Shown here piece after piece: positions 16,425-23,708 of a stretch of 60,629 bases of DNA. How positions within the stretch are numbered: the first letter of the stretch is position 1; each line of letters begins with the position of its first letter. Origin of the DNA: Shinella sp. SUS2 (GTDB lineage Bacteria; Pseudomonadota; Alphaproteobacteria; Rhizobiales; Rhizobiaceae); the NCBI RefSeq assembly GCF_001262505.1, contig NZ_KQ410746.1, positions 1 to 60,629 of the forward strand. The letters are read 5' to 3'. The notes under the pieces are model-generated. The model was not told the DNA's origin. It was given only the letters and a program-made list of their open reading frames with translations, and did no database searches. Position numbers and translations under genes: made by a program.

Positions 16425-17180
16425 TCAGTTGCCGAGTGCGAAGGTCACGTTGACGGTGACGGAATAGCTGTTCTCGCCGGTGGCGAGCGGCACGGCGCCG
16501 CCTTCGGCATAGTCCTTGGCCATGGCGCGCATCATCGGCATGGGTTCTGCGCGATAGGTGGTTTCGGAGATTTCAAGCACGCGGCCGAGGCCGACGCCGG
16601 CGGCATCCGTCAGTTCCTTGGCCTTGGCCATGGCATTCTCGACGGCCTTCTTGCGTGCCGCGCTGACGGCGGTGTCCGGCTTGTCGTTGACGAAGCGGAT
16701 GCCGTTGCCCTGGTTGGCGCCGAGCGTCACGGCCTTGTCGAGGATCTCGCCGAGCTTGGAAAGGTCGCGCACGCGCAGCGTTACCGTGTTGGTGACCTGG
16801 AAGCCGATCAGCACCGGCGGCGGGTTCTCGCCGGTCGAGCTCTGCGGGTACTGGTACTGCGGGTTGATCATGAAGCCGGAGGTCTGCAGATCGCGCTCGG
16901 CAATACCGGCTTCCTTCAGGGCGGCCAGGACGTCGGCCATGGCCTTGTTGTTGGCGTCGAGCGCCTCGCGGGCGGTCTTGGCGTCCTTGACGACGCCGAG
17001 GTCGATCAGGGCCATGTCGGGCGCCATTTCCGCGCTGCCTTCGCCGGTCACGACGATGGTCGCCTCGCGCGGCTTTGCACTGTCCTGCGCCTGCGCGGCC
17101 AGGGGAAGGGCAGCGGCGAGAGCCAGCGAAAGCGCGACGATGCTGGCGCCCGTGCGGCGGCCCAGAGTTCCGTAGAACAT
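16425..17180 (-). CDS. SIMPL domain (DUF541) periplasmic protein
   Basis: 251 aa with a signal peptide (residues 1-31, ending AAQAQ). The SIMPL domain begins with ATIVVTGEGSAEMAPDMA and includes RDLQTSGFMINPQYQY and FVNDKPDTAVSAARKKAVENA. The family forms large oligomeric periplasmic assemblies and has been linked to oxidative or mechanical stress in several bacteria (for example BP26 of Brucella), but no activity is fixed. It is transcribed away from the tRNA gene and ends at its own terminator. Confidence 0.85.
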   Translation of the reverse strand: MFYGTLGRRTGASIVALSLALAAALPLAAQAQDSAKPREATIVVTGEGSAEMAPDMALIDLGVVKDAKTAREALDANNKAMADVLAALKEAGIAERDLQTSGFMINPQYQYPQSSTGENPPPVLIGFQVTNTVTLRVRDLSKLGEILDKAVTLGANQGNGIRFVNDKPDTAVSAARKKAVENAMAKAKELTDAAGVGLGRVLEISETTYRAEPMPMMRAMAKDYAEGGAVPLATGENSYSVTVNVTFALGN

Positions 17181-17334
17181 AAAGAAAATCTCCTGATGGT
17201 TGCGTCCCTTGCGCCGTTCTTCGCCCGTGATTGTGTAGAGAATACGGCGGCGCTTGTGAGGCCCGCCGAATTCGTCTAGACGATCTCTACACGTCGGCCG
17301 CCATTGACCGACGCCCCCGGCCCCGCGCCGGGCC

Positions 17335-17410
17335 GGGCCTGTAGCTCAATGGTTAGAGCCGGCGGCTCATAACCGCTTGGTTGGGGGTTCGAGTCCCTCC
17401 GGGCCCACCA
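17335..17410 (+). tRNA. tRNA with CAT anticodon, probably tRNA-Ile2 (lysidine type)
   Basis: A full cloverleaf is visible: acceptor GGGCCTG/CGGGCCC, D arm GCTC...GAGC, anticodon stem GGCGG/CCGCT with loop CTCATAA, T arm GGGGG-TTCGAGT-CCCTC and an encoded CCA. CAT could be elongator Met, initiator Met or Ile2. The CGCTTGGT context after the anticodon loop and the pairs C4-G69 and C5-G68, which TilS uses to recognise its substrate, favour Ile2, whose C34 becomes lysidine. No competing tRNA is nearby. Its 3' half is the probable attachment site of the island whose integrase is at 57,321. Confidence 0.9.
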
Positions 17411-17484
17411 CTCCCCTTCGTCCAGTAAAGTCCAGCTTGGCCGAGAGGATGCAAGATAATCGCGGCTTTTCAACGTGTTCGCGC

Positions 17485-17489
17485 CTCGC
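17485..17489. repeat. Left copy of the 5-bp target duplication, CTCGC
   Basis: CTCGC directly precedes the first prophage base pair TG at 17490. The same five bases directly follow the terminal CA at 57,218. Mu-type transposases make 5-bp staggered cuts, so this is the expected footprint. Confidence 0.85.
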
Positions 17490-17514
17490 TGTAGCTCGCC
17501 GCGAATTTTCGGAA

Positions 17515-17564
17515 TTTTGACACGAGAGATCGGAATTTTTGAAATTCCGGACGTGGTGTCAAAA
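17515..17564. repeat. Nested inverted repeats at the prophage genetic right end
   Basis: Outer arms TTTTGACAC (17515-17523) and GTGTCAAAA (17556-17564) enclose a second perfect pair, CGGAATTT (17531-17538) and AAATTCCG (17542-17549), with a three-base loop. The structure begins 25 bp from the phage terminus, where transposase end-binding sites are expected. It could be paired MuA sites or a DNA hairpin; no T-tract follows, so it is not a classical terminator. Confidence 0.5.
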
Positions 17565-17586
17565 AGTAGGTTCGAAGACGAATCAA

Positions 17587-17602
17587 AGGCCCTTTGAAGG
17601 GC
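17587..17602 (-). terminator. Candidate terminator of the phage late/accessory transcript
   Basis: GGCCCT-TTGA-AGGGCC forms a compact hairpin. In minus-strand sense it is followed by TTTGATT, a weak T-tract, and it lies about 170 bp after the last prophage gene (17,773). Confidence 0.5.
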
Positions 17603-17772
17603 CATCGAGCTTAACCTTAACGCCAGCTTCCATTTGAGCCTCGCGCCTGAGTGGGATGTCAAACGAGGTTGCGGCAGTTTCCACATTTGAGAGCGACACT
17701 GAACATCCGTGATTTCCCCTGAGTTGTGGTCCCGAGGTTAGCCCTTAATCGCATTCGCTCGCGTGCCTTGTT

Positions 17773-18258
17773 TCAGTCCGAGACGTTTTCACTCTCGCTT
17801 TTTACCCTGGAAATAACGGTACTTCGCTTCCAAACGAAGAAGCCCCCAATCAAAAACAGCACAATTATGAGCGGCAAGCCAACGATGTTCACCATCGTCT
17901 GTAACGCCTCGGCCGTGGGGCTTGCCTTATCTAAAAGCGCAACGTCCTTATTGACGTCGACCCAGAAGCCCAACACGGCGGAGCCCACCGAAAACGATAT
18001 AGCGGAAACAACGTTTGCCATCATCACCGCATCGAGGTCAGCCTCTGTGAAGTTGTACGCTTTAATCTGGCGACGGGTGTGGGTCACGTTGATGCCACCT
18101 CCCGTTCCAGCACGAAGCGGTGCCGCCGCCTCATGCCGGCCTGGCGCTGCCAATGCTGGTTTTGCGCCCTTTCCCACGACCACCGCTGTTTTGGGATCGA
18201 CGCCACTAGTTCCGTAAAGTCTATGGAAGTGCCAAGCGGTTCTTTTATCATCGTCCAT
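17773..18258 (-). CDS. Two-helix membrane protein, prophage accessory gene
   Basis: 161 aa from the ATG at 18258, preceded by GAGG. The first 85 residues are soluble, followed by two hydrophobic helices (about residues 88-110 and 128-152) with an intervening acidic segment and a basic/acidic tail. No family is recognised. It overlaps the upstream gene by 11 bp, so the two form a unit at the extreme genetic right end, the place where Mu carries its accessory com/mom genes. A role in host-cell alteration such as superinfection exclusion is a guess from position and topology only. Confidence 0.7.
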   Translation of the reverse strand: MDDDKRTAWHFHRLYGTSGVDPKTAVVVGKGAKPALAAPGRHEAAAPLRAGTGGGINVTHTRRQIKAYNFTEADLDAVMMANVVSAISFSVGSAVLGFWVDVNKDVALLDKASPTAEALQTMVNIVGLPLIIVLFLIGGFFVWKRSTVISRVKSESENVSD

Positions 18259-18529
18259 TGTGATCGCCTCGTTCGGATCGAGGCGGCTGAGCACTCTTTG
18301 TGAGGATATCGGTTAGAACGTCGCGGAGGGATTCGGCATCCTCTCTGCTGATCAAGACCGCGTATCGAAAATAGTCTGGAAAGTCGGGACCTGGGTTTTC
18401 TGCGAACGCTATCCGTATCCCACCACCCATCGCGTTCAGCATGAAGCGATTTGCCATTAAAGTAGGCACTGAAAAGGAGCGGTCTAGTTCCTGGGTGGTA
18501 ACGCTCGTGTCGGAAATTTCTTCTGCCAT
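18248..18529 (-). CDS. Small hypothetical protein, prophage accessory gene
   Basis: 93 aa with an excellent GGAGGA site six bases from the ATG. The segment PTLMANRFMLNAMGGGIRIAFAE followed by YAVLISREDAESLRDVLTDIL resembles the short beta-sandwich-like pattern of DUF3467-type proteins, but the match is by eye and weak. It is translationally coupled to the membrane protein downstream. About 110 bp of non-coding sequence separate it from the tail-fibre genes, which suggests its own promoter. Confidence 0.65.
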   Translation of the reverse strand: MAEEISDTSVTTQELDRSFSVPTLMANRFMLNAMGGGIRIAFAENPGPDFPDYFRYAVLISREDAESLRDVLTDILTKSAQPPRSERGDHNGR

Positions 18530-18640
18530 TGATTCCTCCGCATTGAGAGTGCGGAGTTAAACAACAGGAAGCTGTATTGGGAAGCGTTCCCACAGCCTTT
18601 TCCAACCTTGCGTTTGTTCTGAGGTGGGGCATCGACCGCT

Positions 18641-19108
18641 TCAGATCGGCATGCCGCGGCCGATCTCGTCGCGGCGCTCCTGGGTGAGGATCGTCGCCGT
18701 CACGAGCATGTCGAGGCCGGTTTGCGTCTGCGAGAGGCCAAGGTCGACCACAGTGAGGCGCGGATCGTCCACGATCGACCACCAATCGTCGATCAGCCAG
18801 GCCGTCGTCTTCTGGGGTTCCTCCTCGCCCTGGTACTCGCGCGCCTGGCGGATGGCGAGGCGCTCTTCGGGCGCGAAGAGCAGCTTGAACTCGACCGGCG
18901 TCACCTGGAGCCGGTATTGCTGTTCGGGCTCCGGTTCCGGCTCCGCGGCGGGAGGCGCGGTCCACTCATCGTCAACCAGTCGCCAGCCGTGCGAGACCTC
19001 GTCGGGCACCTCGACGAACTCGGCGGCGATTTGCGGATGAAACTGCAAGGCTGGATCGGTCGAGACGTCGACGGCCACGCCGCCAATGATGCGTGCGTAA
19101 TTGCTCAT
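18641..19108 (-). CDS. Putative tail-fibre assembly or fibre-associated protein
   Basis: 155 aa. It follows the glycine-rich fibre gene by one base, the usual place of a fibre chaperone. The N-terminus (YARIIGGVAVDVST) and a central FVEVPDEVSHGWRLVDDEW segment with a Pro/Glu spacer resemble phage fibre-assembly proteins. The C-terminal half contains LTPVEF-like and TTAWLIDDWWSIVDD sequences of unknown meaning. Assignment rests mainly on context. Confidence 0.5.
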   Translation of the reverse strand: MSNYARIIGGVAVDVSTDPALQFHPQIAAEFVEVPDEVSHGWRLVDDEWTAPPAAEPEPEPEQQYRLQVTPVEFKLLFAPEERLAIRQAREYQGEEEPQKTTAWLIDDWWSIVDDPRLTVVDLGLSQTQTGLDMLVTATILTQERRDEIGRGMPI

Positions 19109-19109
19109 C

Positions 19110-20153
19110 TCACCACTCCACGATTACGAGGCCACGGCCGCCCTGCGCACCTGCCTTGTTCGCGCCGGACGCGCTACCCGCACCACCGCCGATGCCACCC
19201 TGTCCGCCCGGAAGCGCGCTGCTGCCAAGGCCGACGCCACCGCCCCCGCCATGTCCGCCGGGTTGAGGTGACACGGATCCCGAGCCTCCAGGTCCGCCTG
19301 CACCAGACCCGCTACGAGCACCGGCATTCGCATTGTTCGAATAAGAGGCCGCGCCGGTGAAAATATCGAATGGAAAGCGGCAGGTCGCGCCGATCTTGTT
19401 CTCGACGAGCGTGCCGTCGACGGTGTTGAATTCACCCAGAACGTCAGGGCCGCCCACACGCTTGTCGGCATAGAGGCCTCCTGGTCCAAATGCGGACCCC
19501 GCCGCACACGTGCTCGCATGATTGCCCCCTACGCCGCCGCCGCCGGGCGTGTCGTTAATCGTCAGGACGGTGGCGCCGTTGCCGCCGTCGCCAAGCTGGC
19601 TTCCAGCGGCGCCGCCGCTGCCGGGTGAAGCATTGGCGGTCGCATCGCCGCCCTTTCCACCCTTTGCCTGGAAATCCCCACCGATACCGATGCCGCCAAG
19701 GCCTCCTGGCACCGGTCCCGCAGGGGCATTGACGCCGGGCTGGCCGCCCGTCGCAGAGATTAAAGCACCAAAGGAACTCGTTCCGCTCGCCGCGGCCTGG
19801 TTTGCGCCGCTACTCCCAGGCGCGCCTGGTGCGCCGACCGTCACAGCGTAGACATCGCCCGGCGTAACGTCGAAAGCCCCGTGGGCATAGCCACCACCAC
19901 CGGCGCCTGACGAAAGGTTCGTGGCCGCGCTCACGCCGGCCGTCGAGCCACCCGGGCCAATAACACGAACGCGGATGCGCTTCACGTTGGCGGGAATGGT
20001 AATATTCTCATTGGCATTGAAGACGCGGTACATGCCGCGGCCGAAGATGCCGAGGAAGCCCGCGCCGATCATGCCGGCATTGACGGTCTCGCCGTCGCTG
20101 CCAAGGCCAAGCAGGCCGGACTGGCCGTCCCGTCGCTGAACAACACGGCTCAT
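19110..20153 (-). CDS. Glycine-rich tail-fibre/adhesin protein
   Basis: 347 aa. Residues 1-60 look like a fibre attachment region (FNANENITIPANVKRIRVRV). From about residue 80 the chain is dominated by Gly, Ala and Ser in irregular GG-rich runs, ending in GAQGGRGLVIVEW. Such polyglycine domains are known from phage receptor-binding tips, for example the gp38 adhesins of T-even-like phages, where loops between polyglycine helices set host range. It overlaps the next upstream gene by 4 bp. Two cysteines flank the middle (STCAAGS, GATCRFPF). Confidence 0.7.
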   Translation of the reverse strand: MSRVVQRRDGQSGLLGLGSDGETVNAGMIGAGFLGIFGRGMYRVFNANENITIPANVKRIRVRVIGPGGSTAGVSAATNLSSGAGGGGYAHGAFDVTPGDVYAVTVGAPGAPGSSGANQAAASGTSSFGALISATGGQPGVNAPAGPVPGGLGGIGIGGDFQAKGGKGGDATANASPGSGGAAGSQLGDGGNGATVLTINDTPGGGGVGGNHASTCAAGSAFGPGGLYADKRVGGPDVLGEFNTVDGTLVENKIGATCRFPFDIFTGAASYSNNANAGARSGSGAGGPGGSGSVSPQPGGHGGGGGVGLGSSALPGGQGGIGGGAGSASGANKAGAQGGRGLVIVEW

Positions 20154-20473
20154 ACCTGCGCTCCTTCAAAACCGTTGACGCGCCAGGTGACCGCCGCGCC
20201 GTCCGCCCAAACGATGATCTTCTCTCCTGCACCGCCGATCAGGCCGAAGCGCTCCAGGATTGCCCCCTTTCCGGAAAGAAGTGCGTCGTATTCGACCCAG
20301 TCCTCATCGGCCGGCACGGCCGCACGCGTGATCGCGACCCGCGCCGAAACCGACGCGTTGGCCCGATTAACGGCCAGCACGTTGAAGGTCGCGACCTTGC
20401 CGTTCGGCACGGTGTAGACGGTGGTGAGGGTTTCGGCGGCCGGGGCCGCCCTGCCAAGGTCTCCGCTTGCCAT
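20150..20473 (-). CDS. Phage tail-region protein, unknown
   Basis: 107 aa. TLTTVYTVPNGKVATFNVLAVNRANASVSARVAI suggests an all-beta domain of the kind found in small fibre-associated or virion-decoration proteins. It overlaps both neighbours by 1-4 bp, so it is an integral member of the fibre operon rather than an insertion. Function is unknown. Confidence 0.6.
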   Translation of the reverse strand: MASGDLGRAAPAAETLTTVYTVPNGKVATFNVLAVNRANASVSARVAITRAAVPADEDWVEYDALLSGKGAILERFGLIGGAGEKIIVWADGAAVTWRVNGFEGAQV

Positions 20474-20982
20474 CAGAATTGTCCTACAAAGTAGCTGAAG
20501 AGCCGGTTGAACTGGGTCTCGAAGGCCGTATAGACCCCCGCGATCCTGGTGAACTGGACGCCGTCAGGCGTGCCGACGACATGGCCGTCCGGCGCATTGA
20601 GGTAGCGCCAGGCGTTGCCGGTCCATTGCGCAAGTTGCTGCTCGCGGCCGGCCCAGGCGCCGGTGGCGCCCGGCGGGACGACGTAGGCCTCTGCAACGGC
20701 TGGCGCGCCGGGCGGCGCGGTGACGTCGACGGCGGTGACCGGAATGAACGGGATGGTCCTGGACGCATCCCGCCAGGCGAGCGCCTGCAGGAGCTGGGTG
20801 TTGTCGCCGGCATCGGGCACGATGCCGGCGTCCTCGATGACGGCGAGCACCTCTTCCTGGACGCCGTTGAGCCAGTCGTCGGTGACCTCGGTTCCCGGAA
20901 CGCCGTTCGGCAGGTCCTCGCCGACGAAGCCCCGCTTGCCGCCGCCGATATCGACGAAATCCGCGCCGTTGACACGATCCAT
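20473..20982 (-). CDS. Tail-fibre-like protein, DUF2793-type
   Basis: 169 aa. The N-terminus DRVNGADFVDIGGGKRGFVGEDLPNG followed by EVTDDWLNGVQEEVLAVIE is typical of the first fibre gene after gp48 in Mu-like phages. The middle part, AYVVPPGATGAWAGREQQLAQW, resembles DUF2793, a short domain found in alphaproteobacterial phage and gene-transfer-agent fibre proteins. The C-terminus has no receptor domain, so the adhesin role probably belongs to the glycine-rich protein downstream. Confidence 0.65.
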   Translation of the reverse strand: MDRVNGADFVDIGGGKRGFVGEDLPNGVPGTEVTDDWLNGVQEEVLAVIEDAGIVPDAGDNTQLLQALAWRDASRTIPFIPVTAVDVTAPPGAPAVAEAYVVPPGATGAWAGREQQLAQWTGNAWRYLNAPDGHVVGTPDGVQFTRIAGVYTAFETQFNRLFSYFVGQF

Positions 20983-21527
20983 CAGGCTTCCTCGAAGTTG
21001 AAGACGATAAGGGTGTGGGCAGGCTTGATCCGGCGCAGCTCGCATTCGACGGCCGCGACCTCGAAGCTGCCGGCGGCGGGCACCTGGACGCGCCAGACGA
21101 ACTGCGAGCCTTCCGGTCGAAGGCGCTGGCCGGCGCGCAGCACGTTGGCCCGGCTCGGCCAGAACTCCTCGATCGAAATGGTGACGCCGAGCTTTGCGGC
21201 AACGCCGGAAAGGTAGGGGATCGACTGACCGCCGAAGGCCGTCCAGCGCTGGTGCGCCAGCTTCTGGCGCTGCTCGATGGTCGTTGCGGCAAGATCGCGA
21301 CCGCAACGATCGGGACCAAGGCACCGCTCGAAATCCGGCAGGAGGTCGACGGCGGTTCGCGGGTCGATCTCGTCCATCAGCCGCTCGGCGCTGGCCTCGG
21401 CGTCATGAAGGAGGACGGCGGCCGAGCCGAGCAGGGTATCGAGTACCCCGCCGCGTCGGCCGAGCGCAAAGCCGGTCGGAAGCTTTTTACCGAGGCTTTG
21501 AAGGACGGTTTGAAGGGCGCGGGCCAT
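20982..21527 (-). CDS. Mu gp48-like baseplate/tail protein (DUF2313)
   Basis: 181 aa. The N-terminus ARALQTVLQSLGKKLPTGFA and the pattern LMDEIDPRTAVDLLPDFERCLG match the DUF2313 family, Mu gp48. These proteins lie at the edge of the baseplate wedge and connect it with the fibres. The start overlaps the end of the gp47-like gene. The C-terminal half (VQVPAAGSFEVAAVECELRR) is also typical. Confidence 0.85.
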   Translation of the reverse strand: MARALQTVLQSLGKKLPTGFALGRRGGVLDTLLGSAAVLLHDAEASAERLMDEIDPRTAVDLLPDFERCLGPDRCGRDLAATTIEQRQKLAHQRWTAFGGQSIPYLSGVAAKLGVTISIEEFWPSRANVLRAGQRLRPEGSQFVWRVQVPAAGSFEVAAVECELRRIKPAHTLIVFNFEEA

Positions 21528-21528
21528 G

Positions 21529-22665
21529 TCACGCCTCGAAGGTCGGTGCGCCCGCAACCGGGAATTCGGTGCGGTCGAGGGTGTAGGGCGCGGCGGGCAA
21601 AATCAGGTCATGGGCATATTCGCCGGACGCGGCAGAGATGGCCTCCGAGATGCGCGAGGGCTCGATGCGCGCACCGATAGGCCCTGCGTTCTCCTCGTCG
21701 TCGGCATCGCCGATGGTGGCGACGAAACGCTGCCAGGCTTCGGTGATGGCGGCGCGGGTGCGCGGCGTGTCCGGCCGGATGCGGATGGTCAAAGGCAGGG
21801 TGACGATCTCGCCGCCGATAACGACGATCCGGGCGGTCACCGGGCGAACGCCCGTGCCGCTGCCCTGTTCGCCGAGAAAGGCCTGCATGGCCTCGATCTC
21901 GCCGGACGAGGGCACGCGCGGCGTGCCGTCCGGATCGCGCATCATGACGACGATGCCGACCGAGCCGCGGCCGATCCAGTCCTCGACGACATTGACGGCG
22001 GCAACCGAGAACTGCTGGGACAGCCAGACGGGATAGTCGAAGGCGGCCCCGCCATGCGGGCGCTGGCGGATATGGGCGCCCACGGCGGCCGCCAGTTCGT
22101 CCATCGTCCACTCACCGATGCCGCCCACGAAGGCGCTCTCGACGGTGATGCGGTCGATCTCGGGCACGGCGACGACGGTGGCAAGGCGAATGCCGGCTTC
22201 GAGATTGCCGGCCGGCCCTGGCTCGATCGCAGCGGCTGCAACGGTGGCAAGCCCGTCCTCGTCGAGAACGGCAGCCGCCGTCGTCTCGTAGAGCACGCCG
22301 CTCGAGGAAGACAGTTCCGTTGCGATCGGGACTGCAAAGCCGGGATCGCCTTCGATCAGCACCGTGCCGATCGCGGCGACGGGCTGGCGCTGATCGACGC
22401 CCCAGATGCCGGCATGGCGCAGAACGTGCTCGTCCTCGGCCGTATCGACAAAGACCTGCCGCGACCAGTAGCCGACATGCTCGTGGACCTCGGAGACGAC
22501 GAGGACGACGGCGCGGCCGATCTGCGCGAAGACGCCGCGCGGAGACCGCACGGCGCGCGAAAGGGCGATGGGATCGAGGGTTGAGCGGATCGTAAGGAGG
22601 CCGTCTTCCAGGGAAGAGGCGAAGCGCTCGGCAAGCTGCTTGGCTTTCGGGACGAGCCAGGGCAT
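21529..22665 (-). CDS. Mu gp47-like baseplate J wedge protein
   Basis: 378 aa, the expected length. The order fits the baseplate J family: an N-terminal helical part, then EDEHVLRHAGIWGVDQRQP, repeated beta segments (VLIEGDPGFAVPIATEL) and WIGRGSVGIVVMMRDPDG. This protein forms the ring of wedges that locks the contractile sheath. Its ATG overlaps the stop of the gp46-like gene. Confidence 0.9.
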   Translation of the reverse strand: MPWLVPKAKQLAERFASSLEDGLLTIRSTLDPIALSRAVRSPRGVFAQIGRAVVLVVSEVHEHVGYWSRQVFVDTAEDEHVLRHAGIWGVDQRQPVAAIGTVLIEGDPGFAVPIATELSSSSGVLYETTAAAVLDEDGLATVAAAAIEPGPAGNLEAGIRLATVVAVPEIDRITVESAFVGGIGEWTMDELAAAVGAHIRQRPHGGAAFDYPVWLSQQFSVAAVNVVEDWIGRGSVGIVVMMRDPDGTPRVPSSGEIEAMQAFLGEQGSGTGVRPVTARIVVIGGEIVTLPLTIRIRPDTPRTRAAITEAWQRFVATIGDADDEENAGPIGARIEPSRISEAISAASGEYAHDLILPAAPYTLDRTEFPVAGAPTFEA

Positions 22666-23126
22666 CAGGCCTCCAGTCTGCGCGAAAGCGCCAGGCTGAC
22701 GTCATCCACCTGGACGCGCCAGGCGAGACGGTTCGAGGGCTGCCATTCGACCTCGACGATGGCGGCCACGCCGGTCTCCCGCTGCACCCAGGCAAGGCCC
22801 TCCTTCAGCCAGAACGCGTAGAGCTGGCGGGTGGTCTCGGTTTCCTTGGCGCGGGAGAGAAGCCAGGTGCGGCAACCGGTGAGATCGCCGAAGGGGTCGA
22901 GCGCATCGCCGGGGCAACCGCGCCGTTCGGAAAAGCTGACGGGGGCAAGGAAGATCGAGCGGCCTTCGGGCAGTTCGTCGTCGGGTGCGGCGCGTCGATC
23001 GAGGCCGACCGACATGAGCATGGCCGTCACCGGCGTCTCGTCGATCATGAGATCGCAATCGTCGCCGAGCGCCAGATCGCACTGGCGCGTCTCGTGATCA
23101 AAGGCGAGAGCGAGATCGAAGAACAT
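22665..23126 (-). CDS. Mu gp46-like baseplate protein
   Basis: 153 aa. The pattern DLALGDDCDLMIDETPVTAMLMSVGLDRRA, then RGCPGDALD and SRAKETETTRQLYAFWLKEGLAWV, is that of the phage GP46 family, a wedge component of the contractile-tail baseplate. No ribosome binding site precedes the ATG at 23126; instead, the 31-bp palindromic element lies exactly 26 bp upstream, as it does before the protease gene. It starts a new translational block after the gp45-like gene. Confidence 0.88.
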   Translation of the reverse strand: MFFDLALAFDHETRQCDLALGDDCDLMIDETPVTAMLMSVGLDRRAAPDDELPEGRSIFLAPVSFSERRGCPGDALDPFGDLTGCRTWLLSRAKETETTRQLYAFWLKEGLAWVQRETGVAAIVEVEWQPSNRLAWRVQVDDVSLALSRRLEA

Positions 23127-23152
23127 GGCGCGAAGCTATCGCGCGCGCGCAA

Positions 23153-23183
23153 GCCCGTTCATGCCCGCCATGGCGGGCGGCAG
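23153..23183 (-). promoter_or_regulatory. 31-bp palindromic late-gene element, copy A
   Basis: The same 31 bases occur at 35,916-35,946. The core is a perfect 16-bp palindrome, GCCCGCCATGGCGGGC. In both places the element ends exactly 26 bp before an ATG that lacks a Shine-Dalgarno site. It lies between the gp45-like and gp46-like genes. In Mu the late promoter PP is in the neighbouring gene-P region, so this is a candidate late promoter/activator site. Confidence 0.6.
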
Positions 23184-23192
23184 GGCCGGTGC

Positions 23193-23708
23193 CTAGCCGC
23201 CGAGCGGTACGCCGGGCACACCGGGCGGTGCGGAAACGTGCTTGTGCGTCTTGTCGATGACGACACCGTCATGGGTGATCGTGCCGCCGGCGAAAGCGAA
23301 ACCGTCGCCCGAGATGGTCAGGCTGCATCCGCCGCGCTTCAGGACGATGTTGCTTGCCGCCGATATCTCGATCGTTCCGTTCGGCATGACAACGATCTTG
23401 TCGCCGCTGGCGTTGGAGACGCCGACCGCACCTTTCGGCAGCTTGCCCATCCGCGCGGAGGGATTGCCGGTGGGCAGGATGACGGCATCGCCCTGGTCGC
23501 CACCGATGGCGACCATGATGCCGAGCGCGCCGTCGACCGGCGGGTTGGAGCCGAAGCCGTAGGGTTGCGCGACCTCGACGTCTTCGCGCACGATGCCGTC
23601 CGCCACCTCGACGGAGGCCGTCTGCATCTCGCCGTCGTCATTGACGCTCTTCAGCGTGACGCGCCGGATCATGCCGCGCAGGGCATCTGCCGTTTCCTTG
23701 TCCATCAA
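23193..23708 (-). CDS. Mu gp45-like baseplate spike protein
   Basis: 171 aa. The OB-fold part includes GVREDVEVAQPYGFGSNPP-type sequence and GIMVAIGGDQGDAVILPTG. The C-terminal beta-helix ends in DKTHKHVSAPPGVPG, whose H-x-H motif binds the iron atom at the tip of gpV/gp45 spikes. The trimer forms the membrane-piercing needle. It overlaps the gp44-like gene by 4 bp. Confidence 0.92.
   Translation of the reverse strand: MMDKETADALRGMIRRVTLKSVNDDGEMQTASVEVADGIVREDVEVAQPYGFGSNPPVDGALGIMVAIGGDQGDAVILPTGNPSARMGKLPKGAVGVSNASGDKIVVMPNGTIEISAASNIVLKRGGCSLTISGDGFAFAGGTITHDGVVIDKTHKHVSAPPGVPGVPLGG

Noticed and set aside
17276..17686. A 136-codon minus-strand frame across the tRNA gene
   Set aside because: It reads through the tRNA and through the prophage junction, so it cannot be a real gene.
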